Below, piece after piece: positions 7,454-16,249 of a DNA stretch of 64,000 bases; position 1 is the first letter of the stretch, and the number at the start of each line of letters is the position of its first letter. The notes beneath the pieces were generated by a model. It searched no databases and was not told where the DNA came from. It saw only the letters and a list, made by a program, of their open reading frames with translations. Location of the stretch: positions 684,501-748,500 of the forward strand of contig NZ_CP109067.1 of assembly GCF_035917335.1 (NCBI RefSeq), written 5' to 3'. The translations under genes and the position numbers were made by a program. Origin of the DNA: Micromonospora sp. NBC_01813 (GTDB lineage: Bacteria; Actinomycetota; Actinomycetes; Mycobacteriales; Micromonosporaceae).

Positions 7454-9571
7454 ATGGCGCTCGACATCCCACGACTCGACGGCCGCTTCCAGGTCGTCAG
7501 TGACTACTCCCCGGCCGGGGACCAGCCGGCGGCCATCGACGAGCTTGAGCGTCGGGTGCGTCGGGGCGATCGCCACACGGTGCTGCTCGGCGCGACCGGC
7601 ACCGGTAAGAGCGCCACCACCGCCTGGCTGGTCGAGCGCCTGCAGCGGCCCACCCTGGTGATGGCCCCGAACAAGACCCTCTGCGCCCAGTTGGCCAAGG
7701 AGTTCCGCGAGCTCATGCCGCACAACGCGGTGGAGTACTTCGTCTCCTACTACGACTACTACCAGCCCGAGGCGTACATCCCGCAGACCGACACCTACAT
7801 CGAGAAGGACTCCTCGATCAACGAGGAGGTGGAGCGGCTGCGGCACTCGGCGACCATGTCGCTGCTGACCCGCCGGGACGTGATCGTGGTCGCGACCGTG
7901 TCGGCGATCTACGGCCTGGGCACCCCACAGGAATACCTCGAACGCGCGGTCAAGGTCGCGACCGGCGCCGAGCAGGACCGCGACTCGCTGCTGCGCCAGC
8001 TGGTCGAGATCCAGTACGCCCGCAACGACCTGGCCTTCAACCGGGGCACCTTCCGGGTCCGCGGCGACACCCTGGAGATCATTCCGGCGTACGAGGAGTT
8101 GGCGGTCCGGATCGAGTTCTTCGGCGACGAGATCGAGAAGCTCTACTATCTGCACCCGCTGACCGGTGACGTGGTCCGCGAGGTCGACCAGCTGCTGATC
8201 TTCCCGGCCACGCACTACGCCGCCGGGCCGGCCCGGATGGAGCGGGCGATCGGCGACATCGAGGCCGAGTTGACCGAGCGGCTCGCCGAGCTGGACCGCC
8301 AGGGCAAGCTCCTCGAAGCGCAGCGGCTGCGGATGCGCACCACGTACGACATCGAGATGATGCGCCAGGTCGGCTTCTGCTCCGGCATCGAGAACTACTC
8401 CATGCACATCGACGGGCGCGACTACGGCAGCCCGCCGCACACCCTGCTGGACTACTTCCCGGACGACTTCGTCACCGTCATCGACGAGTCACACGTGACG
8501 ATCCCGCAGATCGGCGGCATGTTCGAGGGCGACGCGTCGCGCAAACGGATGCTGATCGACCACGGGTTCCGGCTGCCCAGCGCCGCCGACAACCGGCCGC
8601 TGCGCTTCGACGAGTTCCTCGAGCGGGTCGGTCAGATGGTGTTCCTGTCCGCCACCCCGGGGCCGTGGGAGATGGAGCACGCGGCCGGCGAGTTCGTCGA
8701 GCAGGTGATCCGCCCCACCGGGCTGGTCGACCCGCAGGTGCTGGTCAAGCCGACCAAGGGGCAGATCGACGACCTGATGCACGAGATCCGGTTGCGCACC
8801 GACCGCGACGAGCGGGTGCTGGTCACCACGCTGACCAAGAAGATGGCCGAGGACCTCACCGACTACCTGCTGGAGCACGGCATCCGGGTGCGGTACCTGC
8901 ACTCCGAGGTCGACACGCTGCGCCGGGTGGAGCTGCTGCGCGAGCTGCGCAAGGGCGAGTACGACGTGCTGATCGGCATCAACCTGCTGCGTGAGGGCCT
9001 GGACCTGCCCGAGGTGTCCCTCGTCGCGATCCTCGACGCCGACAAGGAGGGCTTTCTGCGCAGCGGCCGGTCGTTGATCCAGACCATCGGCCGGGCCGCC
9101 CGAAACGTCTCCGGCGAGGTCCACATGTACGCCGACAAGATGACCCCGTCGATGGCCGCCGCGATCGACGAGACCACCCGGCGTCGGGCCAAGCAGGTGG
9201 CGTACAACGAGGCGCACGGCATCTCGCCGGAGCCGCTGCGCAAGAAGATTCACGACATCCTCGACGACATCTACAAGGAGGCCGACGACACCGACGGCGC
9301 GCTCGCCGGTCGGTCGGTCGGTGGCTCCGGCCGGCAGATGTCCCGCGGCAAGGGCCCGGTGCCGGAGACCCGCAGCAGAGGTCGGGGCACCACCACCCCG
9401 TCCAGCGCCGGGATGGCCCGCGCCGATCTGGCCCAACTGATCCAGGAGCTCAACGACCAGATGCTCAATGCCGCCCGCGAGCTGCAGTTCGAGCTGGCCG
9501 CCCGGATCCGCGACGAGATCTCCGAGCTGAAGAAGGAGCTGCGGGCGATGGACGTCGCCGGCGTCAGCTGA
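7454..9571 (+). CDS. uvrB: Excinuclease ABC subunit B
   Basis: A 705-residue UvrB, the damage-verifying helicase-like subunit of nucleotide excision repair. Walker A is [13 protein letters not shown] (about residue 40). The DNA-clamping beta-hairpin is [20 protein letters not shown], the DEAD-like motif is [14 protein letters not shown], and motif VI contains [13 protein letters not shown] motif for UvrC binding ends the protein ([18 protein letters not shown]). The start at 7454 gives the usual N-terminus and sits right after the damage-type promoter. No LexA box was found upstream. Confidence 0.97.
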   Translation: MALDIPRLDGRFQVVSDYSPAGDQPAAIDELERRVRRGDRHTVLLGATGTGKSATTAWLVERLQRPTLVMAPNKTLCAQLAKEFRELMPHNAVEYFVSYYDYYQPEAYIPQTDTYIEKDSSINEEVERLRHSATMSLLTRRDVIVVATVSAIYGLGTPQEYLERAVKVATGAEQDRDSLLRQLVEIQYARNDLAFNRGTFRVRGDTLEIIPAYEELAVRIEFFGDEIEKLYYLHPLTGDVVREVDQLLIFPATHYAAGPARMERAIGDIEAELTERLAELDRQGKLLEAQRLRMRTTYDIEMMRQVGFCSGIENYSMHIDGRDYGSPPHTLLDYFPDDFVTVIDESHVTIPQIGGMFEGDASRKRMLIDHGFRLPSAADNRPLRFDEFLERVGQMVFLSATPGPWEMEHAAGEFVEQVIRPTGLVDPQVLVKPTKGQIDDLMHEIRLRTDRDERVLVTTLTKKMAEDLTDYLLEHGIRVRYLHSEVDTLRRVELLRELRKGEYDVLIGINLLREGLDLPEVSLVAILDADKEGFLRSGRSLIQTIGRAARNVSGEVHMYADKMTPSMAAAIDETTRRRAKQVAYNEAHGISPEPLRKKIHDILDDIYKEADDTDGALAGRSVGGSGRQMSRGKGPVPETRSRGRGTTTPSSAGMARADLAQLIQELNDQMLNAARELQFELAARIRDEISELKKELRAMDVAGVS

Positions 9572-9727
9572 GCCGTTCACCGGGGGAGGAATTGGGCCAG
9601 CTCTGCACCCGGCCGACCCGCGCACCGATGTGCTGGAGACACTGACCAGCGACATCTAAAGCCGGGATCTGCTGGCTAAGCTGGTGGTAGCGGGATGAGC
9701 GAATCATCTGCTGGAAGGGAGTACGCC

Positions 9728-9913
9728 GTGGAGCCGACTCAAATCGAGCTGCGCTGGCGTAAGAGCAGCCGCAGCAACGCCAACGGCGACTGTGTCGAGG
9801 TCGCCCCGGCCAGCAGGGTGGTTGCGGTCCGCGACTCCACCGACCCGACCGGTCCGCGACTGGCCTTCCCCGCCACCGCTTGGCGCTCCTTCGTGGATGG
9901 TCTGCGCGGCTGA
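9728..9913 (+). CDS. DUF397 protein, copy 1 of 3
   Basis: A protein of about 61 residues formed by a single DUF397 domain: LRWRKSSRSNANGDCVEVA, VVAVRDSTDPTGPRLAFP, AWRSFVDGLRG. DUF397 proteins usually sit beside an XRE/DUF5753 regulator in actinomycetes and are thought to be its partner. No regulator is adjacent here. GTG 9728 follows AAGGGAG at a good distance; an ATG at 9695 is a longer option. It is nearly identical to copy 3. Confidence 0.82.
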   Translation: MEPTQIELRWRKSSRSNANGDCVEVAPASRVVAVRDSTDPTGPRLAFPATAWRSFVDGLRG

Positions 9914-10011
9914 CCGAACAGCTTCGGTGCCTTGCGACCGTCAGCGACAGCGCTTTGGCGCAACATGCGTTCAGGGACATGGTTCACCAGGCAGTTGAGG
10001 AGCTACCCCAG

Positions 10012-10227
10012 ATGTATGACCTGACCGGAGCGGTGTGGCATAAGTCCAGCCGCAGCAACAACAGCAACAACTGTGTCGAGGTCGCGACCGGCGTACCGGG
10101 CTGCGACGTGGTTGTCGCCGTACGTGACAGCAAGGAGCGGAGCGGCCCGGTGCTGGTCTTCCGTCGTGGCGAGTGGAAGGCGTTCCTCGCCGGTGCCCAT
10201 GCGGGCGACTTCGACCTGAACCAGTGA
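10012..10227 (+). CDS. DUF397 protein, copy 2 of 3
   Basis: A 71-residue DUF397 protein, more divergent than its neighbours: VWHKSSRSNNSNNCVEVATG, VVVAVRDSKERSGPVLVFRR, EWKAFLAGAHAGDF. The ATG at 10012 has GAGGAG about 9 bases upstream. The next copy begins at or within the stop codon of this one, so copies 2 and 3 are translationally linked. Confidence 0.82.
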   Translation: MYDLTGAVWHKSSRSNNSNNCVEVATGVPGCDVVVAVRDSKERSGPVLVFRRGEWKAFLAGAHAGDFDLNQ

Positions 10228-10229
10228 CA

Positions 10230-10421
10230 ATGGTCAGGCCGACCCCGACCGAGCCGCTGCGGTGGCGCAAGAGCAGCCGCAGCAACGCGAACGGGAACTG
10301 TGTCGAGGTCGCCCCAGTCGGCGGGGTGGTCGCGGTCCGCGACTCCACCGACCCGACCGGCCCGCAGTTGGCCTTCCCCGCTGCCAGTTGGCGCTCCTTC
10401 ATGGATGGCCTACGCGGCTGA
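10230..10421 (+). CDS. DUF397 protein, copy 3 of 3
   Basis: A 63-residue DUF397 protein: LRWRKSSRSNANGNCVEVAP, VVAVRDSTDPTGPQLAFP, SWRSFMDGLRG. It differs from copy 1 at only a handful of positions in the shared core, which points to recent duplication or gene conversion around the more divergent copy 2. ATG 10230 is listed; GTG 10224, overlapping the previous stop, is equally possible. Confidence 0.8.
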   Translation: MVRPTPTEPLRWRKSSRSNANGNCVEVAPVGGVVAVRDSTDPTGPQLAFPAASWRSFMDGLRG

Positions 10422-10488
10422 CGCTACGCGGGCAGGGTGCTTCAGGAAGCATCAGCCTGACGGCGGCCGGGCGGAAAGCTGAACTCTG

Positions 10489-10542
10489 TTTCATCGTGAT
10501 CCCGCTGGGGGATCAAAATCCCGCAGGGGGATCACGATGAAA
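10489..10542. repeat. 54-base long hairpin downstream of the DUF397 genes
   Basis: Two 25-base arms (10489-10513 and 10518-10542) pair with two mismatches around a CAAA loop. The outer 15 bases, TTTCATCGTGATCCC, are a perfect inverted repeat. It may terminate the DUF397 transcripts, although no T-run follows, or be a dispersed palindromic element. The rest of the 10422-10696 gap shows only the PadR promoter. Confidence 0.6.
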
Positions 10543-10668
10543 TGGTGTCACCCCCGGAGGTCCGGGCGATATCCTCACCAAACGGACGAATCCTGATCCG
10601 GTCCCCAATCGTCGAGTGCTCTCCGCGGCGTCGCCGAACAGTCCGCCTCGGTCCCGCACTGGACGGGA

Positions 10669-10689
10669 CTGTGTGGCGCACAGTACTGT
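10669..10689 (+). promoter_or_regulatory. Promoter and candidate auto-operator of the padR gene
   Basis: CTGTG-TGGCG-CACAG (10669-10683) is an inverted repeat, and CTGTGTGGC recurs at 10686-10694. TACTGT (10684-10689) is a -10 candidate 7 bases before the ATG at 10697, consistent with a leaderless message. PadR regulators commonly repress their own operon, so this is the expected operator position. Confidence 0.45.
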
Positions 10690-10696
10690 GTGGCAC

Positions 10697-11020
10697 ATGG
10701 TTGGCGACAGGCTGGAACTTGAGCTGCGCCGGGGCGTTGTCGTGCTGGCGGTGCTGTCACAGCTGGGCGAGTTTCGCTACGGCTACGAGTTGCGGCAGTC
10801 GCTGTCCGACAACGGCCTCCCGATCGAGGAGGGGACGCTGTATCCGCTGCTGCGGCGGCTGGAGAGTCAGGGCGTCCTGGTCAGCGAGTGGCGGACCGAA
10901 GGGCAGCCACGCCGCTACTACCGCCTGAGTGCCGCCGGGGAAGAGCTGTACGTCCGGCTCAGGGACTCGTGGTACGGGATGAACGAGGCCATGGGCCAGC
11001 TGCTGAAGGGGGACAGGTAG
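10697..11020 (+). CDS. PadR family transcriptional regulator
   Basis: A 107-residue winged-helix regulator: LRRGVVVLAVLSQLGEFRYG, YELRQSLSDNGLPIEEGTLY, PLLRRLESQGVLVSEWRT and QPRRYYRLSAAGEEL, which is the whole PadR DNA-binding domain and its wing. The start is ATG 10697; upstream in-frame sequence is low complexity and lies over the promoter. Its stop codon directly abuts the ATG of the next gene, a membrane protein of the type often paired with PadR regulators. Confidence 0.92.
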   Translation: MVGDRLELELRRGVVVLAVLSQLGEFRYGYELRQSLSDNGLPIEEGTLYPLLRRLESQGVLVSEWRTEGQPRRYYRLSAAGEELYVRLRDSWYGMNEAMGQLLKGDR

Positions 11021-11911
11021 ATGCTGACCACCGAGGAACTGATCGATGCGTACGTCTCCGACGTGGCGCGGTTGCTGCCGCGCCGGCAGCGCAGGGACGT
11101 GGCGCTCGAACTGAGGGCGCTACTGCGCGACGAACTGGCCGACAGTGACGATCCGGTGGCCCGGCTCCGGGCGTTTGGTCGCCCCGCCGACGTGGCTGCC
11201 AGGTACGGGCAGCCACCGATCGTCGTCGACCAGGCCGACACGCGCCGGTTCGTGCGGCTCAGCGTCGCCGGCGTACTGGTGATCTGGCTGCTCGGCGCGG
11301 TGTCCGCGACCGACGTCGTCGACTGGTACTGGACGTACGGTCTGCCGGCGCTCTGGTGGCCCGGATTCCTCGTCGTGGCGTTCGGCCTCGGCGGCTGGGC
11401 GCGACGCCGCTGGCCGGCCCGCTTCGTCTGGCGGCCGCGCAGATCGGCCGCCGGCCGGGTCGTCCGGTCCGGCCGGATCGCCGCCTTCGTCTTCTACGTC
11501 GCCGGTACGGTCGTGCTGGTCAACGCGGCCTGGCTGCTGGATCAGCTCGGGGCCGCGCCGCAGGCCGTGCAGGCCCTCACCTTCGACGGCGAGTTCGCCC
11601 AGTTCCGTGGCCCACTCGTGCTCGCCCTGCTCATCGCCACACTGGTGCACCATCTCGTGGTCACCATCCACGGGCGGTGGCGACCGGTCACCCGTACCGT
11701 CGGGATGCTCCTCGGACTGGCCATCTGCGCCGTGCTGACCTGGGTGCTGTTCGCCGGGCCCGTCTACCTGAGCCCGGAAGCCGACCGTACCGCCAAGTTC
11801 TGGGTCGCCGTCATCGTCGCCGTGAGCCTCGTCGACCTGCTGATCGAGGCCGGGCGTCTGCTCCGGCACCGGGTGGCCGGCCCGATGGCGCCGCCGCTGG
11901 GCGCACTCTGA
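11021..11911 (+). CDS. PadR-linked multi-pass membrane protein (HAAS-like N-terminus)
   Basis: A 296-residue integral membrane protein. Residues 1-70 are cytoplasmic and helical (LTTEELIDAYVSDVARLLPR, DVALELRALLRDELAD, ARLRAFGRPADVAARYG), as in the HAAS-type domains that accompany PadR regulators. About six hydrophobic segments follow, for example LSVAGVLVIWLLGAVSA, AFVFYVAGTVVLVNAAWLL and TVGMLLGLAICAVLTWVLFA. It starts one base after the padR stop. It may sense a signal or control the regulator; the ligand is unknown. Confidence 0.8.
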   Translation: MLTTEELIDAYVSDVARLLPRRQRRDVALELRALLRDELADSDDPVARLRAFGRPADVAARYGQPPIVVDQADTRRFVRLSVAGVLVIWLLGAVSATDVVDWYWTYGLPALWWPGFLVVAFGLGGWARRRWPARFVWRPRRSAAGRVVRSGRIAAFVFYVAGTVVLVNAAWLLDQLGAAPQAVQALTFDGEFAQFRGPLVLALLIATLVHHLVVTIHGRWRPVTRTVGMLLGLAICAVLTWVLFAGPVYLSPEADRTAKFWVAVIVAVSLVDLLIEAGRLLRHRVAGPMAPPLGAL

Positions 11912-12028
11912 CGAGCGGCATCGCAGGTGACCCAACCGCAGGACAGCGCAGATACGGGCAGCGGGTAGTCGTACCGGATTGTTATCGTGCCGGGTCCGCA
12001 GCCCACGCCGCATCCGGAGCGCCTTCGA

Positions 12029-12952
12029 ATGACGATCAACGAGCACATCACCCATCTGGCCGGACTTCCGGTTGTCGCCTTCGACCCGCAGACCGCGCCC
12101 GAGCACGCCGGAGCACCGGTTGCCTGGCGGCTCAGCGTGACCGATGACAAGGGCAGGGACGCCTTCGCCGAGTTGGTCACCACCTGGTTGGACACTGTCG
12201 ACCCGGCGAGCGTGCAGGCGCTGGTCGTCGGCGACTGGGGCAACGCCTGGGACATCGCGTTTCCGGTGCAGGCGCTGGTCGACGCCGCATCCCGGCTGGC
12301 GAACCTGCGGGCCGTGTTCCTCGGCGAGATGACCTTCGACGAGTGTGAGATGTCCTGGATCCTGCAGCCCGACATCACCCCGCTGCTGACCGCGTACCCG
12401 GCGCTGGAGGTACTGCGGGTACGCGGCGCCATGTCGCTGCAGCTGCAAGCCGTCCAGCACACCGGGCTGCGGGAGCTTGCCATCGAGTCCGGCGGGCTGC
12501 CGGCCACCATCACCCGCGCCATCGTGGAAAGCGACCTGCCGAACTGCGCCCACCTCGAACTGTGGCTCGGCACCGAGGACTACGGGCGCGACACAGGCGT
12601 CGACGACCTCGCGCCGATCCTCGACGGCACTCGGCTGCCCGCCCTGCGTACCCTCGGGTTGCGCAACGCCGAGATCGCCGACGAGGTCGCCGCGGCCCTG
12701 GCCACGGCGGCGGTCGTGTCCCGCCTGGAGGTTCTCGACCTGTCGCTGGGCACCCTCGGTGACGACGGCGCCGCCGCGCTGCTCGACGGCCAGCCGTTGA
12801 CCCACCTGCGTCGGCTCGACCTGCACCGGCACTACCTGTCCGACGAGATGATGGCCCGGCTGCCCGCCGCGTTGCCCGGCGTCGACGTCGACGTCACCGA
12901 CCAGGAGGAGGAAGACGAAGACATGGGCCGGTACGTGGCAGTCGGCGAATGA
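12029..12952 (+). CDS. STM4015 family leucine-rich-repeat protein
   Basis: A 307-residue protein that opens the five-gene cassette. Residues 1-110 form a family-specific N-terminal region (HLAGLPVVAFDPQTA, SVQALVVGDWGNAWD). Residues of about 120-290 contain irregular leucine-rich repeats (YPALEVLRVRGAMSLQLQ, LPALRTLGLRNAEIADEV, LEVLDLSLGTLGDDGAAALL, LTHLRRLDLHRHYLSDE). The protein ends in an acidic run and a distinctive tail, DQEEEDEDMGRYVAVGE. LRR proteins usually bind other proteins; here it may be scaffold or substrate for the following enzymes. GGAG lies 9 bases before ATG 12029. I know no biochemical function for this family. Confidence 0.82.
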   Translation: MTINEHITHLAGLPVVAFDPQTAPEHAGAPVAWRLSVTDDKGRDAFAELVTTWLDTVDPASVQALVVGDWGNAWDIAFPVQALVDAASRLANLRAVFLGEMTFDECEMSWILQPDITPLLTAYPALEVLRVRGAMSLQLQAVQHTGLRELAIESGGLPATITRAIVESDLPNCAHLELWLGTEDYGRDTGVDDLAPILDGTRLPALRTLGLRNAEIADEVAAALATAAVVSRLEVLDLSLGTLGDDGAAALLDGQPLTHLRRLDLHRHYLSDEMMARLPAALPGVDVDVTDQEEEDEDMGRYVAVGE

Positions 12953-12972
12953 CCGGTTGTTAACCTCCCCCG

Positions 12973-14085
12973 ATGAGCCACACCGCGCCGCTGGTGGTGG
13001 TCGGCAACCCGGACAACCGGCGGGTCGGCTCGTTTCGGGCCGCCGGGCACGCCGCTGGCCTGCGGGTACACGTGCTGCCCTGGCGGGAGTTGGCCGCCGG
13101 CGACGTCAGCCTGCCCGATCGCGCGCAGGTGCGCATCGACTCACCCGGTGAGGACGCCGAGGTCGACCGGCTGCTGCGCGGTGCCGACCAGCCGCTGGCC
13201 CACGGCGAGATCAGCGGCGGTGCCGCCTGGTACGCCGGGCTGCTCGCCGCGCTCGCCCGGCTGACCGTCGCCGCGCAGCGGGCCGGCGCCACCCTGCTCA
13301 ACGACCCCGCCGACATCGCCACCATGTTCGACAAGGGTGCCTGTCAGCGACGACTTGCCCAGGCCGGGGTGGCGCAACCGGCCGCGCTGGACGACGCGCC
13401 GGCCGACTGGGCGGCGCTGCGGGCAGCGCTGGCCGCCGCCGGTTGGGCGCGGGTCTTCGTCAAACCGGTACACGGCTCGTCGGCCTCCGGCGTGCTGGCC
13501 CTGCACCTGGCCGGTGACCGGGTGCAGGCGGTCACCTCGGTCGAGGCGGCCGACGACGGACGGCTGTACAACTCGCTGCGGCTGCGGGCGTACCGCACCG
13601 AACGCGAGGTGGCGTCGATCGTGGACCGGCTGGCACCGGACGGGTTGCTGGTGCAGCGTTGGTTCCCCAAGGCCGGGCTGCACGGGCGGGTCTTCGACCT
13701 GCGGGTGCTGGTGATCGCCGGCCAGCCCGATCATGTGGTGGTCCGCAGCAGCGAAGGGCCGGTGACCAACCTGCACCTGGGCAACCGGCGCGGCGACCCG
13801 GCAGCGGTACGCGCGGTGCTCGGCCCGCAGCGCTGGCCGGCGGCGCTCGCCGAATGCGTGAGCGCGGCCCGCTGCTTCACCGGCAGCCTGCACGTCGGCG
13901 TGGACCTGATGATCGCAAGTGACTGGCGGCGGCACGCCGTGGCGGAGGTCAACGCCTTCGGGGACCTGCTTCCCGGGGTGTGCGACGACGCCGGGCGCGA
14001 CAGCTACGCTGCCCAACTGCACGCCGTGCGTACCGGCCGGTTTACCGCCTGGCGGGCCGCCGCCGCAATGGAGAGGTCGGCATGA
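12973..14085 (+). CDS. STM4014 family ATP-grasp ligase-like protein
   Basis: A 370-residue protein with an ATP-grasp C-terminal half: RVFVKPVHGSSASGVLAL (nucleotide-binding lysine and glycine-rich loop), LLVQRWFPKAGLHGRVFDLR, NLHLGNRRGD and the metal-binding AEVNAFGDLLPG. The N-terminal half (LVVVGNPDNRRVGSFRAAGH) is a pre-ATP-grasp Rossmann-like lobe. ATP-grasp enzymes join a carboxylate to an amine via an acyl phosphate, so amide or peptide bond formation is the expected chemistry. The substrate is unknown. It lies 20 bases after STM4015 and overlaps STM4013 by an ATGA. Confidence 0.84.
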   Translation: MSHTAPLVVVGNPDNRRVGSFRAAGHAAGLRVHVLPWRELAAGDVSLPDRAQVRIDSPGEDAEVDRLLRGADQPLAHGEISGGAAWYAGLLAALARLTVAAQRAGATLLNDPADIATMFDKGACQRRLAQAGVAQPAALDDAPADWAALRAALAAAGWARVFVKPVHGSSASGVLALHLAGDRVQAVTSVEAADDGRLYNSLRLRAYRTEREVASIVDRLAPDGLLVQRWFPKAGLHGRVFDLRVLVIAGQPDHVVVRSSEGPVTNLHLGNRRGDPAAVRAVLGPQRWPAALAECVSAARCFTGSLHVGVDLMIASDWRRHAVAEVNAFGDLLPGVCDDAGRDSYAAQLHAVRTGRFTAWRAAAAMERSA

Positions 14086-14906
14086 AGGATCTGATCGGCA
14101 GCCACGACCTGCTGTTCGTCACCCTCGACACGCTGCGCTACGACGTGGCGGCCGAGTTGCTCGCCGCCGGTCGCACACCGCAGCTGGCCCGGGCGCTGCC
14201 CGGCGGCCAGTGGCAGCGGCGGCACAGCCCGGCCAGCTTCACCTACGCTGCACACCAGGCGTTTTTCGCCGGCTTCCTGCCCACCCCGGCCGAGCCGGGC
14301 AGCCACCCCCGGCTGTTCGCCGCGAAGTTCCCCGGTGCCGCCACCACTGACGAACACACCTGGATCTTCGACGCCCCGGACCTGGTCACCGCGCTGCGCA
14401 AGGAGAGCTACCACACCGTCTGCGTCGGCGGCGTCGGCTTCTTCAACCGGGCCTCACCGTTGGGAGCGACCCTGCCCGGCCTGTTCACCGAGGCGCACTG
14501 GGAGCCGACGTTCGGGGTGACCGCACCGGCCTGCTTCGAAGCCCAACTGGACCGGATCGCCGAGGTCGTCCCGGCGGTGCCGGCCGACCAGCCACTGTTC
14601 CTGTTCGTCAATGTCGCCGCCATGCACCAGCCGAACCGGCACTACCTGCCCGGCGCCGACCGTGACAACCGGGACAGCCACGCCGCCGCTCTGGAGTACG
14701 TCGACCAGCACATCGGCCGACTCTTCGCCACGATGACGTCCCGCGACCGGCCGTGCATGACGATCATCTGCGCCGACCACGGCACCGCGTACGGCGAGGA
14801 CGGACACAGCGGGCACCGGGTCGGCCACGAGGTGGTGTGGACGGTCCCGTACGCCGACTTCGTGCTCGCCCCCGGGTCGTGGTCCGCCGCGGCCGAGTCA
14901 CCGTGA
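14082..14906 (+). CDS. STM4013 family alkaline-phosphatase/sulfatase-fold hydrolase
   Basis: A 274-residue member of the alkaline phosphatase superfamily. The N-terminal metal site and nucleophile are in LLFVTLDTLRYDV (Asp16 with Thr17 in the nucleophile place). The second metal cluster is CADHGTAYGEDGHSGHRVGH (Asp232, His233, His242, His245 and His249 are candidate ligands). The C/S-X-P-X-R sulfatase maturation signature is absent, so a phospho- or phosphonate-ester hydrolase or phosphotransferase is more likely than a sulfatase. No signal peptide is present, so it is cytoplasmic. ATG 14082 overlaps the upstream stop. Confidence 0.82.
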   Translation: MKDLIGSHDLLFVTLDTLRYDVAAELLAAGRTPQLARALPGGQWQRRHSPASFTYAAHQAFFAGFLPTPAEPGSHPRLFAAKFPGAATTDEHTWIFDAPDLVTALRKESYHTVCVGGVGFFNRASPLGATLPGLFTEAHWEPTFGVTAPACFEAQLDRIAEVVPAVPADQPLFLFVNVAAMHQPNRHYLPGADRDNRDSHAAALEYVDQHIGRLFATMTSRDRPCMTIICADHGTAYGEDGHSGHRVGHEVVWTVPYADFVLAPGSWSAAAESP

Positions 14907-16249
14907 CCGTGCTCGGGCTCGGGGCATCCGTCGGCGGGCTCGACGGTTCGCCGTACCAGGGATATCTGTACGGCTACCCGCACAAGACCGCGTACCGACC
15001 GCTGCGCCCCCGCCCGGCGTTGCGTGACGTCTGGTCCGGGCAGCGACGTGACGCGCTCTTTCTCTACCTGCACCTGCCGTTCTGCGAGATGCGGTGCGGC
15101 TTCTGCAACCTGTTCACCCGGTCGAACCCGCCGGCCGGGCAGGTGCGCGCGTACCTGGATCAGCTGCACCGCCAGGCGGACCGGGTGTCCGCCGCGCTCG
15201 GCGACGACGCCCGGGTCGCCCGGGTCGCGGTCGGCGGCGGCACCCCGACCTACCTGGACGCGGCCGAGCTGGCCGAGCTGTTCGACCTGATCGACCGGTT
15301 CCGCCCGGCCGGCACCCCGACGGCGGTGGAGACCTCGCCGGCGACCGCGACCCCGGATCGTCTCGCGGTGCTCGGCGCGCGGGGCACCAGCCGGATCAGC
15401 ATCGGCGTGCAGAGCTTCCTGGACGCCGAGGCGCGGGCCGCCGGCCGGCCGCAGCGGCGCAGCGAGGTCGAGCAGGCCCTGGCCGCCATCCGCGATCAGC
15501 CGATCGGCGAGCTCAACATCGATCTCATCTACGGCATCCCCGGTCAGACACCGGCCACCTGGGAACAGTCGTTGGCGGCGGCGCTGCGCTGGGCGCCCGA
15601 GGAGCTGTTCCTCTATCCGCTGTACGTCCGCCCGCTCACCGGGCTGTCCCGACGTGCCCCGGCAGACCTGCCTGATCCACAGTGGGACGACCAGCGGCTG
15701 GCGCTCTACCGGCAGGGCGTCGACCGGCTCCGGGCCGCCGGCTACCGGCAACTGTCCATGCGACATTTCCGCCTGGCGCGGCTGCCGGACGACGTCACCG
15801 GCGAATACTCGTGCCAGGACGACGGCATGGTGGGGCTCGGCTGCGGTGCCCGTTCGTACACCACCGACCTGCACTACTCGTTCGACTACGCGGTCTCGGT
15901 CAGCCAGGTACGGGCGATCATCGACGACTATCTCAGCCGGCCGGAGTCCGACTTCGACCACGCCGAGGTCGGGTACCGGCTCGACGTCGACGAGCAACGC
16001 CGACGGTGGCTGATCACCTCGCTGCTGCGCGCCGACGGCTGCGACCCGCTCGGCTACACCGACCGGTTCGCCAGCCACCCGCTCGACGACTTCCCGCAGT
16101 TGGCGGTGCTCGCCGACCGGGGCTGGCTGACCGTGACCGCCGACCGGTTGGCGCTGACCGACACCGGGCTGGCCTACTCCGACGCGATCGGCCCGTGGCT
16201 GGTCTCCGGCCCGGTCCGCGCCGCGATGGCCAGTCTGCCGACCCGATGA
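14903..16249 (+). CDS. STM4012 family HemN-like radical SAM protein
   Basis: A 448-residue radical SAM protein with CX3CX2C at Cys61, Cys65 and Cys68 (LHLPFCEMRCGFCNLF). The glycine-rich motif VAVGGGTPTYL and HemN-type blocks RISIGVQSF and LNIDLIYGIPGQT follow. It belongs to the HemN/HemW superfamily but differs from true coproporphyrinogen dehydrogenase, and its genomic partners are not haem genes. GTG 14903 overlaps the STM4013 stop in a GTGA. The C-terminal half has a winged-helix-like region (RWLITSLLRADGCDPLGY). The expected chemistry is a radical modification of an unknown substrate. Confidence 0.86.
   Translation: MTVLGLGASVGGLDGSPYQGYLYGYPHKTAYRPLRPRPALRDVWSGQRRDALFLYLHLPFCEMRCGFCNLFTRSNPPAGQVRAYLDQLHRQADRVSAALGDDARVARVAVGGGTPTYLDAAELAELFDLIDRFRPAGTPTAVETSPATATPDRLAVLGARGTSRISIGVQSFLDAEARAAGRPQRRSEVEQALAAIRDQPIGELNIDLIYGIPGQTPATWEQSLAAALRWAPEELFLYPLYVRPLTGLSRRAPADLPDPQWDDQRLALYRQGVDRLRAAGYRQLSMRHFRLARLPDDVTGEYSCQDDGMVGLGCGARSYTTDLHYSFDYAVSVSQVRAIIDDYLSRPESDFDHAEVGYRLDVDEQRRRWLITSLLRADGCDPLGYTDRFASHPLDDFPQLAVLADRGWLTVTADRLALTDTGLAYSDAIGPWLVSGPVRAAMASLPTR

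Noticed and set aside
14903-16249. Annotation of STM4012 as coproporphyrinogen III dehydrogenase (HemN)
   Set aside because: HemN motifs are shared by the whole superfamily. The operon partners are not haem genes, and the sequence fits the STM4012 subgroup.
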